Part shown: positions 26,528-34,964 of the stretch, in pieces
Numbering within the stretch: the first letter of the stretch is position 1
Layout: the number at the start of each line of letters is the position of its first letter
From: Candidatus Kaiserbacteria bacterium
Lineage (GTDB): Bacteria; Patescibacteriota; Minisyncoccia; Phycocordibacterales; UBA2100
Reading direction: 5' to 3'
Assembly: GCA_023267655.1 (NCBI GenBank)
Contig: JAHFMV010000011.1
Span: 1-38,057, forward strand
DNA length: 38,057 bases
Translations under genes and position numbers: made by a program
The notes under the pieces: model-generated
Told to the model about the DNA's origin: nothing
The model's input: only the letters and a program-made list of their open reading frames with translations
The model's database searches: none

Positions 26528-27939
26528 TCGAACTCTCAACACTCACCATCGCACAAGCCCGCACAGCGCTCGATGAGAAAGAATATTCTGCACTCGATCT
26601 CACGAATGCGTATTTGGAAAATATCGCGAAGAAGGACGGCGATATACACGCGTATCTCGAAGTGTGGGCTGATTCAGCGCGTGCGGAAGCGAAAAAGGCG
26701 GACGAAATGATTGCGGCGGGGAAATCACTTCCTCTCACGGGTATTCCACTTGCGATTAAGGATAATATTCTGATCAAAGGTCGCATCGCAAGTGCTGCGT
26801 CAAAAATCCTTGAGAACTATCGCGCATCGTACGATGCGACGGTCATTGAAAAATTGAAAGCGCATGGTGCGGTGTTTCTCGGCCGCACTAACATGGACGA
26901 ATTTGCGCATGGGTCATCGACGGAAAATTCGGCATATGGCCCGACGAAAAATCCGCGCGATACGTCGCGTGTTCCTGGAGGCTCTTCGGGTGGCTCTGCC
27001 GCAGCTGTGGCAGGGGATTTGGCGCTTGGGGCACTTGGATCAGATACTGGCGGCTCTATTAGGCAGCCGGCCGCGCATTGCGGCCTCGTCGGCCTCAAAC
27101 CGACCTACGGCGCCGTCTCGCGCTTTGGCCTCATCGCGATGGGATCGTCTCTCGATCAGATTGGGCCGCTTACGAAAACCACCGCAGACGCCGAGATCAT
27201 ATTTAATGCAATCCATGGGCACGACGCAAACGACTCAACATCGCTGCCTGACACGACGAGAGAAATAAAAAAGCCAAAAACACTCGGTGTTCCGCGCGCG
27301 TTCCTTGCGAGCGGCGTTGATCCGGATGTTTTGGAGACATTTAATGCCACGCTCGAAAAATTGAAAAGCGCCGGTTACGAAATCAGAGATGTCGATATGC
27401 CGACACTTCCGTACGGCCTCGCGGTCTACTACGTAATCATGCCCGCAGAAGTTTCCACTAACCTTGCACGATTCGACGGTATTCGCTACGGACTTTCGGT
27501 ACCTGCAGATTCGATCGGGGTAGTGTATACGAAGACGCGTGGCGCGGGCTTTGGCCCTGAAGCGCGTCGCAGAATCCTCCTCGGTACGTTTGTGCTCTCC
27601 TCCGGCTATGCTGACGCGTACTATCGCAAAGCGCGTGCCGTTCGTTCGCTCATTCGTAAAGAATTTGAAAAAGCGTTTATGAGCGTCGATGCGATTGTCC
27701 TTCCCACGACGCCCGCGCCCGCATTCAAGCTTGGGGAGAAAACCGCGGATCCGCTCGCGATGTACGCCGAAGATATTTTCTCCGTGCCGGTCAATCTTGC
27801 AGGAGTGCCTGCGGTTTCCGTCCCATCGGGGACAGTCGTGCGCGACGGCGTCAACCTTCCTCTTGGGTTCCAAATCATCGCCCCACAGAGCGCTGAAGCG
27901 ACACTGTTTGCGGTCGCTCTTGACGTTGAATCCCGTTAG
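26524..27939 (+). CDS. gatA: Asp-tRNA(Asn)/Glu-tRNA(Gln) amidotransferase subunit A
   Basis: GIPLAIKDNILIKG, GRTNMDEFAHGSSTENSAYGPTKNPRDTSRVPGGSSGGSAAAVAGDLALGALGSDTGGSIRQPAAHCGLVGLKPTYGAVSRFGLIAMGSSLDQIGP. Confidence 0.97.
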   Translation: MIELSTLTIAQARTALDEKEYSALDLTNAYLENIAKKDGDIHAYLEVWADSARAEAKKADEMIAAGKSLPLTGIPLAIKDNILIKGRIASAASKILENYRASYDATVIEKLKAHGAVFLGRTNMDEFAHGSSTENSAYGPTKNPRDTSRVPGGSSGGSAAAVAGDLALGALGSDTGGSIRQPAAHCGLVGLKPTYGAVSRFGLIAMGSSLDQIGPLTKTTADAEIIFNAIHGHDANDSTSLPDTTREIKKPKTLGVPRAFLASGVDPDVLETFNATLEKLKSAGYEIRDVDMPTLPYGLAVYYVIMPAEVSTNLARFDGIRYGLSVPADSIGVVYTKTRGAGFGPEARRRILLGTFVLSSGYADAYYRKARAVRSLIRKEFEKAFMSVDAIVLPTTPAPAFKLGEKTADPLAMYAEDIFSVPVNLAGVPAVSVPSGTVVRDGVNLPLGFQIIAPQSAEATLFAVALDVESR

Positions 27940-27963
27940 AAGTCGGGGACTTCTAACGGGATT
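27929..27963 (+). terminator. perfect 16-bp hairpin spanning the gatA stop codon
   Basis: AATCCCGTTAGAAGTC-ggg-GACTTCTAACGGGATT. Confidence 0.75.
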
Positions 27964-28006
27964 GAAATGCGGAATATCGATTACGGTAATCGGTTATACT
28001 TGTGGC

Positions 28007-28693
28007 ATGGGAGAAGTTCAAGGGGTCACCGACTCCACTGAAATGGACGCTGCAGCGCAGCAGGCGGCGACGCAAGATACGCAACCATCACAATTCCGGC
28101 AGGACGTGAGCGGAGGATTTCAGAACACCAAAGATCTTCTCCAGAAAACGGAGCAGCCACAGTGGGTTCCGATCATCACGCAAGAAATGCGCACCGGTTG
28201 GACACAAGAGACGGTGTTCGCGCTCTGGGGCGGGATATTTCCGTTTTCGCTCCTGCTTTCCTTGTTGTTTGCCGTGGGAATAATCTACTGCGCGATGCGC
28301 ATCTTGCATATCCGCCGCGCAGAATGGGCAGGGTATCGGAAGGTGGCACACACGGTCACCGCCGAAGACATCCCACAGACACAGCTGCGTTGGAATCGGG
28401 TGCTCGAACACGCGAATTCCGCCGACGAGCACAAGTGGCGTCTCGCGATCCTCGAAGCCGATATCATGTTGAACGAGCTCTTGGATTTACAAGGATACAA
28501 AGGTGAGACGATCGCCGAGAAAATGAAGCAGGTGAGCCGCACGAATTTTAATTTCGTTGACGACGCGTGGGAAGCGCACAAAGTCCGCAACAAAGTCGCC
28601 CACGAAGGCATCGAATACCACATCGACGAACGCGAAAAAAACCACGTGATTAATTTGTATCAGCGCGTGTTTAGGGAGTTTGGGTTTATTTGA
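28007..28693 (+). CDS. hypothetical membrane protein
   Basis: 229 codons; central TM segment (FPFSLLLSLLFAVGIIYCAM) and cytosolic helical region. Confidence 0.75.
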   Translation: MGEVQGVTDSTEMDAAAQQAATQDTQPSQFRQDVSGGFQNTKDLLQKTEQPQWVPIITQEMRTGWTQETVFALWGGIFPFSLLLSLLFAVGIIYCAMRILHIRRAEWAGYRKVAHTVTAEDIPQTQLRWNRVLEHANSADEHKWRLAILEADIMLNELLDLQGYKGETIAEKMKQVSRTNFNFVDDAWEAHKVRNKVAHEGIEYHIDEREKNHVINLYQRVFREFGFI

Positions 28694-28717
28694 GTTAATG
28701 AAAATATTTGATATAAT
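28690..28717 (+). promoter_or_regulatory. sigma-70-like promoter for the tRNA
   Basis: TTGAGT - 16 nt - TATAAT. Confidence 0.65.
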
Positions 28718-28751
28718 GCAAAGACTGTTGAGCTAAGGCTCGCAGTGAGAT

Positions 28752-29048
28752 AGCGGGGTGGAGCAGTAGTAGCTCGCCAGGCTCACATGGGCTCATATGT
28801 CAGTAACGATATATGGAATCTCTGTCAAATTCGGTGAAGTCTTCCTCGAAATGGGAGTGATAATACCGAGCCAAGCATACAGAAATGTATGAAGGTGTAG
28901 AGACTAGATGGCAGATTCCCGAATCCCGAAAGGGAAGGGAAAAGGTATAGTCCAGACCACAAAGGCGGCACGAAAGTGTTTAGCCGCGGTGAAAACCGTA
29001 GCGGTAGGCATAACCTGGAGGTCGGGGGTGCAAGTCCCTCCCCCGCAA
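28752..29048 (+). tRNA. initiator-type tRNA-Met (CAU), interrupted by a group I intron
   Basis: Exon 1 28752-28783 (AGCGGGGTGGAGCAGTAGTAGCTCGCCAGGCT), exon 2 29009-29048 (CATAACCTGGAGGTCGGGGGTGCAAGTCCCTCCCCCGCAA). Joined: D stem GAGC/GCTC, anticodon stem CCAGG/CCTGG with loop CTCATAA, T stem GGGGG/CCCTC, acceptor with A1xA72 mismatch and A11:U24 (initiator hallmarks); CCA not encoded. Confidence 0.9.
28784..29008 (+). ncRNA. group I self-splicing intron (225 nt, no ORF) in tRNA-Met
   Basis: Core GGTGTAGAGACTAGATGGCAG and AAAAGGTATAGTCCAGACC with P7 GACTA/TAGTC pairing; exon 1 ends in U, intron ends in G; IGS GGCU can pair with exon AGGCU. Confidence 0.9.
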
Positions 29049-29233
29049 CAAAATACGCACGAGTTCCCACGAGGGAACTTTTGCTTTTTCAGCAACAGAA
29101 TCATAGGTTTTTTACGGCCATCCTTTTTTGCGCAATTTCTTCGCAGGCATGGCGATCTCCTGTGTAGTGACCCTTTGCAGGCTTCCGCCTCTGAAGTCAC
29201 CCTACAACGGGCAGGTTGATAAATCAATAAAAT

Positions 29234-29261
29234 GACCACGGGCGAATTCTCACCCGTGGTC
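29234..29261. terminator. terminator hairpin
   Basis: GACCACGGG-cgaattctca-CCCGTGGTC followed by TTTTT. Confidence 0.85.
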
Positions 29262-29321
29262 TTTTTGAACAGCTTTCGCTGTGATGTCGTTCTACGCAGC
29301 GTTTGCGTGTTCGCTGTAGTT

Positions 29322-29516
29322 TTATGCACGTTGCCGAGCATCTTTCGCCCAGTCAGTCCTACCGGCCGAGTCGCAAAGACCGGCGAAGTACAGGGATGCC
29401 GCTGCGAGATTGCGAAGTGCTTTTTCACTGAGTTGCTCGCAACGTTCAGGACTATCGGCGTCCATAATGCTTACGCGCAAAAAACCGATAGATGTACCCT
29501 TGTCGTTCATGGTCAT
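29322..29516 (-). CDS. small hypothetical protein
   Basis: 64-aa ORF overlapping the stop of the upstream minus-strand ORF. Confidence 0.45.
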   Translation of the reverse strand: MTMNDKGTSIGFLRVSIMDADSPERCEQLSEKALRNLAAASLYFAGLCDSAGRTDWAKDARQRA

Positions 29517-30073
29517 GCTCCTTGCTCTTCGGTTGCAGTCGAGTTGACTTCGCGCAGTTTCGGTCTTGCCTTCGATATAGTGAGGCCGAAAGCGGCCGCG
29601 AGCGGGTCATCGAGATCCATCGGATCAGTTGGATGTTCCAATTCGTTATCGAAGTGCATGGTGATGCAATGCACGTCCCATTGCACCAAGGCAACCTTCG
29701 AAATACTCCAGCGCTTCTGAACGAGCCATTCGAGAGCTGCCTGCGCGCCCGTACAGTCGATATCAACTGGACCAGCGTCAGGGGAAATGCGTTCAAACGT
29801 AAATCGCACCCGTTTGAATAATTTCCACTTCTTTTTCGATACCTCGTCGACAAAGCGTGCGTCAGTGAGCCGAAGCCCGTGACGCTCGAGGACGTGTGGC
29901 AGTTCCGAAGGTACGGCGCAGTGCCGCTCCAACAAGGGTCGGCCTTTCTGCAATGCGAACCTCTTTTCACGCGCCGTTTCCGTATTCGGATCATGGCGAC
30001 GGATAGCCTTTGGCAACGCGTCGTTGTTGCTGAACCGAAATTCGATCAGTACTCGTCCTGCTTGAGCGAGCAT
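29513..30073 (-). CDS. hypothetical protein
   Basis: 186-aa ORF; no family recognised. Confidence 0.55.
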   Translation of the reverse strand: MLAQAGRVLIEFRFSNNDALPKAIRRHDPNTETAREKRFALQKGRPLLERHCAVPSELPHVLERHGLRLTDARFVDEVSKKKWKLFKRVRFTFERISPDAGPVDIDCTGAQAALEWLVQKRWSISKVALVQWDVHCITMHFDNELEHPTDPMDLDDPLAAAFGLTISKARPKLREVNSTATEEQGA

Positions 30074-30193
30074 ATCTCTGACTCCTGTATTCTCTATTGC
30101 TACCGTTTTTGATACTATCGCGCGCAGTAGACAATGTCAAAAAATATTGAAAATATACGCCAGATCGGGCGACTACAACGCCGACAAAGAGAG

Positions 30194-30219
30194 AGGCCTA
30201 AACCATTTGGTCTAGGCCT
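30194..30219. terminator. hairpin at the 3' end of the M50 protease gene
   Basis: AGGCCTAAACCA/TGGTCTAGGCCT (one mismatch). Confidence 0.6.
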
Positions 30220-30247
30220 TGTATTTCAAACGGGTAACAGATGTGCA

Positions 30248-30868
30248 TTACGAAATGTATCGTCGAGCGGTATTCCAGATTTTCTTGACGAGATGCGGTG
30301 GCGGCATCAGAGCAATGAGCCCTAGAATTGCAAACGAAACGAACGTATATGTATTTTTCCAACCGTCGGGCAGGAACTCCATAGTAATCTGACCGCCATC
30401 TAGCGGCATTAACGGAAGCAGGTTCATAGCGCAGAATGCACCAGAAATAACCGCTCCTACCCCCAGCGCCGTGAACAATACCTCAAACATTGCATGCGGC
30501 AATATCTTCCGGAATATCACGGTTCCGATCGCACAACCCGCGAGCACGAACGCGAAAATGAGATTCGCCAACGGCCCGGCCACTAAAATAAATATCCGGT
30601 CTCTCACCGAAGTCTTGCTTATGTCGTCTTCGTTTGGTTTGACGTAAGCACCTATTAGTAACGGATGAACAACCAATTCAGTTTCTGGGAAGCTCTTTAA
30701 TCGCAGCGGGAGCACATATGTGCCGAAATACGGAGCACCCATCAGGCTGATTCGTTCAATTCTTACAGCGCTTTCGCGCATCGCAAACGCATGACCAAAT
30801 TCATGCGCAACGGTCGACAGTAATCCCAATACAACGATGGAACACCAGAACATTATCCGTGTATGCAT
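30248..30868 (-). CDS. M50 (site-2 protease) family metallopeptidase
   Basis: TVAHEFGHAFAM (HExxH) and AMNLLPLMPLDGGQI motifs in multiple TMs. Confidence 0.88.
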   Translation of the reverse strand: MHTRIMFWCSIVVLGLLSTVAHEFGHAFAMRESAVRIERISLMGAPYFGTYVLPLRLKSFPETELVVHPLLIGAYVKPNEDDISKTSVRDRIFILVAGPLANLIFAFVLAGCAIGTVIFRKILPHAMFEVLFTALGVGAVISGAFCAMNLLPLMPLDGGQITMEFLPDGWKNTYTFVSFAILGLIALMPPPHLVKKIWNTARRYIS

Positions 30869-30982
30869 CGGAGTTCTCCTTGCTACCTCTTGCCACTCCG
30901 GCGATAGTACGCGAAAGGATTGCTGTTGTCAAAATCTCGTGGTATAAGTGAGTTAGGTCATAAGCAGATTGGAGGATCAACA

Positions 30983-31681
30983 ATGTTCCCCGTGCAAGAA
31001 GTCGAAAAGGCGCTTGGAGTCTCTTTCCGAGATCCCAAGTTACTTATTTGCGCATTCACGCATCGTTCGATCATCAACGAGCGCCGCGATTGGCCGACGC
31101 CTCATAATGAACGGCTAGAATTTCTGGGCGATGCAGTGTTGGAACTAATCGTACGAGATACTCTCTTTAAACAAATGCCGAAAGCAAATGAAGGCGTGTT
31201 GACATCAATGCGCGGTAGAATTGCGTCTACGATTTCACTTTCGCATTGCGCGAAGAAAATTGGGATAAAGCCGTACATTCAGATGAGTCGCGGACAACAC
31301 CGAGACAACGAGCTTCATCCAGGGGCGCTTGATCTGATCCTTGCCGACACGCTTGAGGCGGTAATTGCTGCGATCTATCTCGATCAAGGATTGGTTGCGG
31401 CACGCGGGTATATTATGCGATCGATATTTCCCCACCTCGACGATTCCATCACGGATAACAGAAAGTTTGATCCGAAATCCATCCTTCAGGACAAAGCTCA
31501 ACAGATTCTGAACGTTACACCGACGTACGAACACACTGGACGCAGCGGCCCCGATCACAGTCCATCATTCGAGGTTGCCGTGTATTTGAAAGGAAAAGTA
31601 GTTGCGGAAGGCATCGGCGGTAGCAAGCAAGCGGCCGAAAAGAAAGCGGCCGCCGCGGCCATAGAAGCAATGGGTTGGTAA
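30983..31681 (+). CDS. rnc: ribonuclease III
   Basis: HNERLEFLGDAVLELIV signature, LILADTLEAVIAAIYLDQG, C-terminal dsRBD FEVAVYLKGKVVAEGIGGSKQAAEKKAAAAAIEAM. Confidence 0.95.
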   Translation: MFPVQEVEKALGVSFRDPKLLICAFTHRSIINERRDWPTPHNERLEFLGDAVLELIVRDTLFKQMPKANEGVLTSMRGRIASTISLSHCAKKIGIKPYIQMSRGQHRDNELHPGALDLILADTLEAVIAAIYLDQGLVAARGYIMRSIFPHLDDSITDNRKFDPKSILQDKAQQILNVTPTYEHTGRSGPDHSPSFEVAVYLKGKVVAEGIGGSKQAAEKKAAAAAIEAMGW

Positions 31682-31686
31682 TTTCG

Positions 31687-31710
31687 AAGGCGGAGCACGT
31701 GTTCCGCCTT
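31687..31710 (+). terminator. rho-independent terminator of rnc
   Basis: AAGGCGGA-gcacgtgt-TCCGCCTT then TTTcTTTT. Confidence 0.88.
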
Positions 31711-31730
31711 TTTCTTTTGTAGGGGCGAGA

Positions 31731-31759
31731 TTGCTAAACTAATTCTGACGTTGTATAGT
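31731..31759 (+). promoter_or_regulatory. sigma-70-like promoter
   Basis: TTGCTA - 17 nt - TATAGT. Confidence 0.6.
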
Positions 31760-31790
31760 AGCAACACGTTCTTTCACAAGGAGGTGCGTC

Positions 31791-32282
31791 GTGAATCCAC
31801 TTGTCACCATCGACCGATGGCTGATTGAGAAAGTGTTTGAACCATTTGCGTTTCGGTTTGAAGCGCTGACAGGCATCAATAACTATACACTTGCGCGGTA
31901 TATTTTGGTCATATGGCCTGCGGCATTAGGCGCATACGCCCTCGGCGAGCCAACGCACAAAATTGCAAACTTTGCGGGTGCTGCGATAATGCTTGGGACG
32001 AGCACCGTCGAATATTTTGCTCTTCAACAGCAAGAGCGGATGTCACGATCTGGTCTTGCGAACTTCGAACGATACGGTTTGATCTGGGTAGGCTTTCGCT
32101 GGCTATGGAACACACTTCTCGTGGTCGCTTGGTTGCAACCAAGTACAATATATGCAATCGGACTGACTGCTTACTGGCTGCAGGCATATTTACGCGCGTG
32201 CAATCGAATGCCTCCATCGTTCAAAGAAGAATGGGACGCGAGCAAAAGGAGCCGGCCAGTCACCTCATCAGCACGACATTGA
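31791..32282 (+). CDS. hypothetical membrane protein
   Basis: 163-aa ORF, several hydrophobic segments, SD aaggaggtg; GTG start. Confidence 0.7.
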   Translation: MNPLVTIDRWLIEKVFEPFAFRFEALTGINNYTLARYILVIWPAALGAYALGEPTHKIANFAGAAIMLGTSTVEYFALQQQERMSRSGLANFERYGLIWVGFRWLWNTLLVVAWLQPSTIYAIGLTAYWLQAYLRACNRMPPSFKEEWDASKRSRPVTSSARH

Positions 32283-32327
32283 TACAAGCGTTCTGCCGGT
32301 GATGCTGGCAGAGCGCAATTTTTTGCT

Positions 32328-32356
32328 TTGATAAATTCAGATTCGTGATGTATAGT
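32328..32356 (+). promoter_or_regulatory. sigma-70-like promoter
   Basis: TTGATA - 17 nt - TATAGT. Confidence 0.6.
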
Positions 32357-32389
32357 GCCGGCACGTTCTTTCACAAAGGAGAGAATCCG

Positions 32390-32854
32390 ATGCTTGCGCG
32401 TTCAGAGGAGAAGACTATCATTATCGGCGGCATTTTCCAGCTGACGATGATTACCGCGTTTTTGGCAGCACTTGGGCTTTATCCACCAGATACATCACCG
32501 CTGTCCCCATGGCTGTGGCCGTCCCATATGGGACTCGTGCTGTTCGGCTATTGCCTCATAACACTGTACACCAAAAACAGGCGTACGGTGAGATTAGTCA
32601 CGACTGGTGTATTCAAATATACCCGACATCCGATGTACACCGGATTCGTGCTCATGGACATGATATTTTGGTTACCGTCGCCCGTATCAGTAAGCCCTCT
32701 TTTTCTAGGCTTGCAAACCACGTTCTTTTTAAGTCTCATCACAGCGGCTCGGTGGCAAGAGCAAGAGACACTTGCTCGCTTCGGTAAAGATGCAGAAGAA
32801 TATTACGAAAAAACGCCACGCCTATTCATTCTGTACCCCTGGGTTTCGCGATGA
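32390..32854 (+). CDS. isoprenylcysteine carboxyl methyltransferase (ICMT)/PEMT-like membrane methyltransferase
   Basis: LVTTGVFKYTRHPMYTGFVLMDMIFW...ARWQEQETLARFGKDAEEYYEKTPRLF: ICMT-like RHPxY and E...F...Y..Y.. Confidence 0.82.
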   Translation: MLARSEEKTIIIGGIFQLTMITAFLAALGLYPPDTSPLSPWLWPSHMGLVLFGYCLITLYTKNRRTVRLVTTGVFKYTRHPMYTGFVLMDMIFWLPSPVSVSPLFLGLQTTFFLSLITAARWQEQETLARFGKDAEEYYEKTPRLFILYPWVSR

Positions 32855-32866
32855 GAAGCAACGCAC

Positions 32867-32891
32867 ATGGCCGCCCAGCAAAGGCGGCCAT
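32867..32891 (+). terminator. rho-independent terminator
   Basis: ATGGCCGCC-cagcaaa-GGCGGCCAT then TTTcTTTTT. Confidence 0.88.
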
Positions 32892-32951
32892 TTTCTTTTT
32901 GACATATTAGCCAGTACAACGTATACATACAACGGACAATAGGAGGTACAG

Positions 32952-33848
32952 ATGGAACAGGCAGAGCATGTCGGCATTATCGACGAAGAAAATGGCTGGG
33001 TTGTGGAAATGCTTCACCCCGGCGTCACTGTTGTGAGGTTCAAAACGTTTCCGTATCCTTGGTCGCTTCGGGAAATGTTCAAGCGTGCTCCACTCGTGCA
33101 TACATTACTGATGCCAAGAGCGACGCGACTGCAGATAGAAGAGAGTGCTGCACACAAAAACATCTTCGCAGAGCATCCGGTCAGGCTCGCCTCAAGCGAA
33201 CTCACTGGCAAGAAGCGTGTTGGCTTCAAGATGGGATCGTATAAGGAACGTCAGAAATTCATGTTGTCCCTTGATACGGATCGCCAAGAACTTTTTGACG
33301 AACTGCTTGCATTCAACTTCATCGAAGCGGAAATTACACATCGTTATTTCTGTCTCGGAGGAGAAGAGTATCTTCCGCCCAAAGATGTAGCAAAGATTTT
33401 CGGTTGCAGCCAAGGTGGCCTACAAGTGTGGGTCGGAATGGTTCTTTACTATCTTGATTCGCCGCTTGAGGTTCCGAAACAATCGATCGACTTTGTACCG
33501 GGACTCGAAAAGCAGGTGAGATGTGAGCGCGAGCGTCTGCAGGACATTGAGGTGCAGAAACAAGAACTTGCAAAGCATGGGCTTAAAAAAGTCCCGATGG
33601 GAATGTCATTACGCTGTATCGAAGACTATGCGCTCGTATATCGTGCATGGCAAATAGATGAGCTAAGCGAGATGACTGTTGCGGAATCAGAAAGAGCAGT
33701 GCTGGTTGCGCGGTACGGCCTCGAAGATAATGTCTTCAAAACTCTCGAAGAAATCGGCGCGAAGCGCGGTATAACTCGAGAGCGAGTACGTCAGGTTGAA
33801 GGAGTAGCATTGCGCAAGCTCCGCAGGCTCGAACGAAAGCAAGAGTGA
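32952..33848 (+). CDS. protein with C-terminal sigma-70 region 4-like HTH
   Basis: 298 aa; C-term EEIGAKRGITRERVRQVEGVALRKLRRLERKQE. Confidence 0.7.
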   Translation: MEQAEHVGIIDEENGWVVEMLHPGVTVVRFKTFPYPWSLREMFKRAPLVHTLLMPRATRLQIEESAAHKNIFAEHPVRLASSELTGKKRVGFKMGSYKERQKFMLSLDTDRQELFDELLAFNFIEAEITHRYFCLGGEEYLPPKDVAKIFGCSQGGLQVWVGMVLYYLDSPLEVPKQSIDFVPGLEKQVRCERERLQDIEVQKQELAKHGLKKVPMGMSLRCIEDYALVYRAWQIDELSEMTVAESERAVLVARYGLEDNVFKTLEEIGAKRGITRERVRQVEGVALRKLRRLERKQE

Positions 33849-33849
33849 G

Positions 33850-33874
33850 GGCGTCAGCAGCAAATGCTGGCGCC
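33850..33874 (+). terminator. rho-independent terminator
   Basis: GGCGTCAGCA-gcaaa-TGCTGGCGCC then TTTTaattt. Confidence 0.85.
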
Positions 33875-33976
33875 TTTTAATTTGGACCATCATTTCTTGA
33901 CGAATATCGAGGGGCGTTATATTGTGCAATTAGGTTGTACTTTGGCAACCGTAACCCCAATAGGGAGACTACGACC

Positions 33977-34894
33977 ATGACTGGCATGACCGTACAGGCC
34001 ATCAAGATCGCAGACATCTCGCCGAATCGGTTCCAGCCGCGCAAGCGGTTTGGAGAAGCCGAGTTGGCCGAACTCGCGGCATCCATCAAGGACAAAGGGC
34101 TCTTGCAGCCGGTGACCATTCGTCCCGTCACTGACGGCTCGACACCGTACGAGTTGGTCATGGGCGAGCGCCGCCTGCGGGCGACGTCTCGCAACGGCGA
34201 CGAGACCATCAACTGCATCGTGCGCGAAATGTCCGACGAGGACTCGCGCGAGATCGCTATCATCGAAAACCTGCAGCGGGCAGACCTCGCCCCGATCGAA
34301 GAGGCGCAGTCGGTTCGTGACCTCGTTGACGCCTATGGCGGCAATAAGGATATCGCCGCAGAGAAGCTGAAGAAGTCTACCGACTGGGTCAAGGAGCGTC
34401 TCACGTGGCTCACGCTGCCACCGGAAGTCCAGACGATGATCGACGAGAAGAAACTGAACGGCGAGCAGACCAAGTTCCTCCTGAAGATGGTGGAGAAGAG
34501 CGCCACTGCCGAGCGGCTGATCGAAGTCGCAAAGACGATGCATCGCTTGCAGCTTTCCGCCAACAGTGCACGCGGCATGTTCCAGCAGGACGTCGACAAG
34601 CCGAAAGGCCAGCGCATGTCGTCCGGTGAAGCAAAGCCGGTCAACCATGCCAAGCTGGTCACGCTCTTCGTGTCAATGCATGACGGCATGGAGATGTTCG
34701 ACTTCGAGACCCTCGGTGAGGGCGAGAAGCGGACGAAAAAGCTGGAGACCCTGAAGACGCAGGCTGCGCTCGTTCGCGAGCGGGTCACGAAGTTCGAGGA
34801 AGAGCTCCGGCAGCTCCCGGCCTTCATCCCGAGCGCGCCGAAGTCGAAGGATCCGAGCAAGCGCCCGGTTCTCACGATCAAGAAGTCGGCTTGA
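33977..34894 (+). CDS. ParB/RepB/Spo0J family protein
   Basis: IKIADISPNRFQPRKRFGEAELAELAASIKDKGLLQPVTIRP...YELVMGERRLRATSRNG...REIAIIENLQRADLAPIEEAQSVRDLVDAYGGNKDIAAEKLKKSTDWVKERLTWLTLP. Confidence 0.92.
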   Translation: MTGMTVQAIKIADISPNRFQPRKRFGEAELAELAASIKDKGLLQPVTIRPVTDGSTPYELVMGERRLRATSRNGDETINCIVREMSDEDSREIAIIENLQRADLAPIEEAQSVRDLVDAYGGNKDIAAEKLKKSTDWVKERLTWLTLPPEVQTMIDEKKLNGEQTKFLLKMVEKSATAERLIEVAKTMHRLQLSANSARGMFQQDVDKPKGQRMSSGEAKPVNHAKLVTLFVSMHDGMEMFDFETLGEGEKRTKKLETLKTQAALVRERVTKFEEELRQLPAFIPSAPKSKDPSKRPVLTIKKSA

Positions 34895-34918
34895 ACGAAG
34901 TCAGCAGATAATAAAAGA

Positions 34919-34942
34919 GGGCCGTCCCAGCTGGGGCGGCCC
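34919..34942 (+). terminator. rho-independent terminator of the parB-like gene
   Basis: GGGCCGTCCC-agct-GGGGCGGCCC then TTatcTTT. Confidence 0.85.
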
Positions 34943-34964
34943 TTATCTTTGTTATTTGTCTCGA

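Noticed and set aside
28908-29219. ORFs 28908..29219, 28976..29167 and 28904..29428 as proteins
   Set aside because: They overlap the group I intron and tRNA exon; low-complexity translations typical of reading structured RNA
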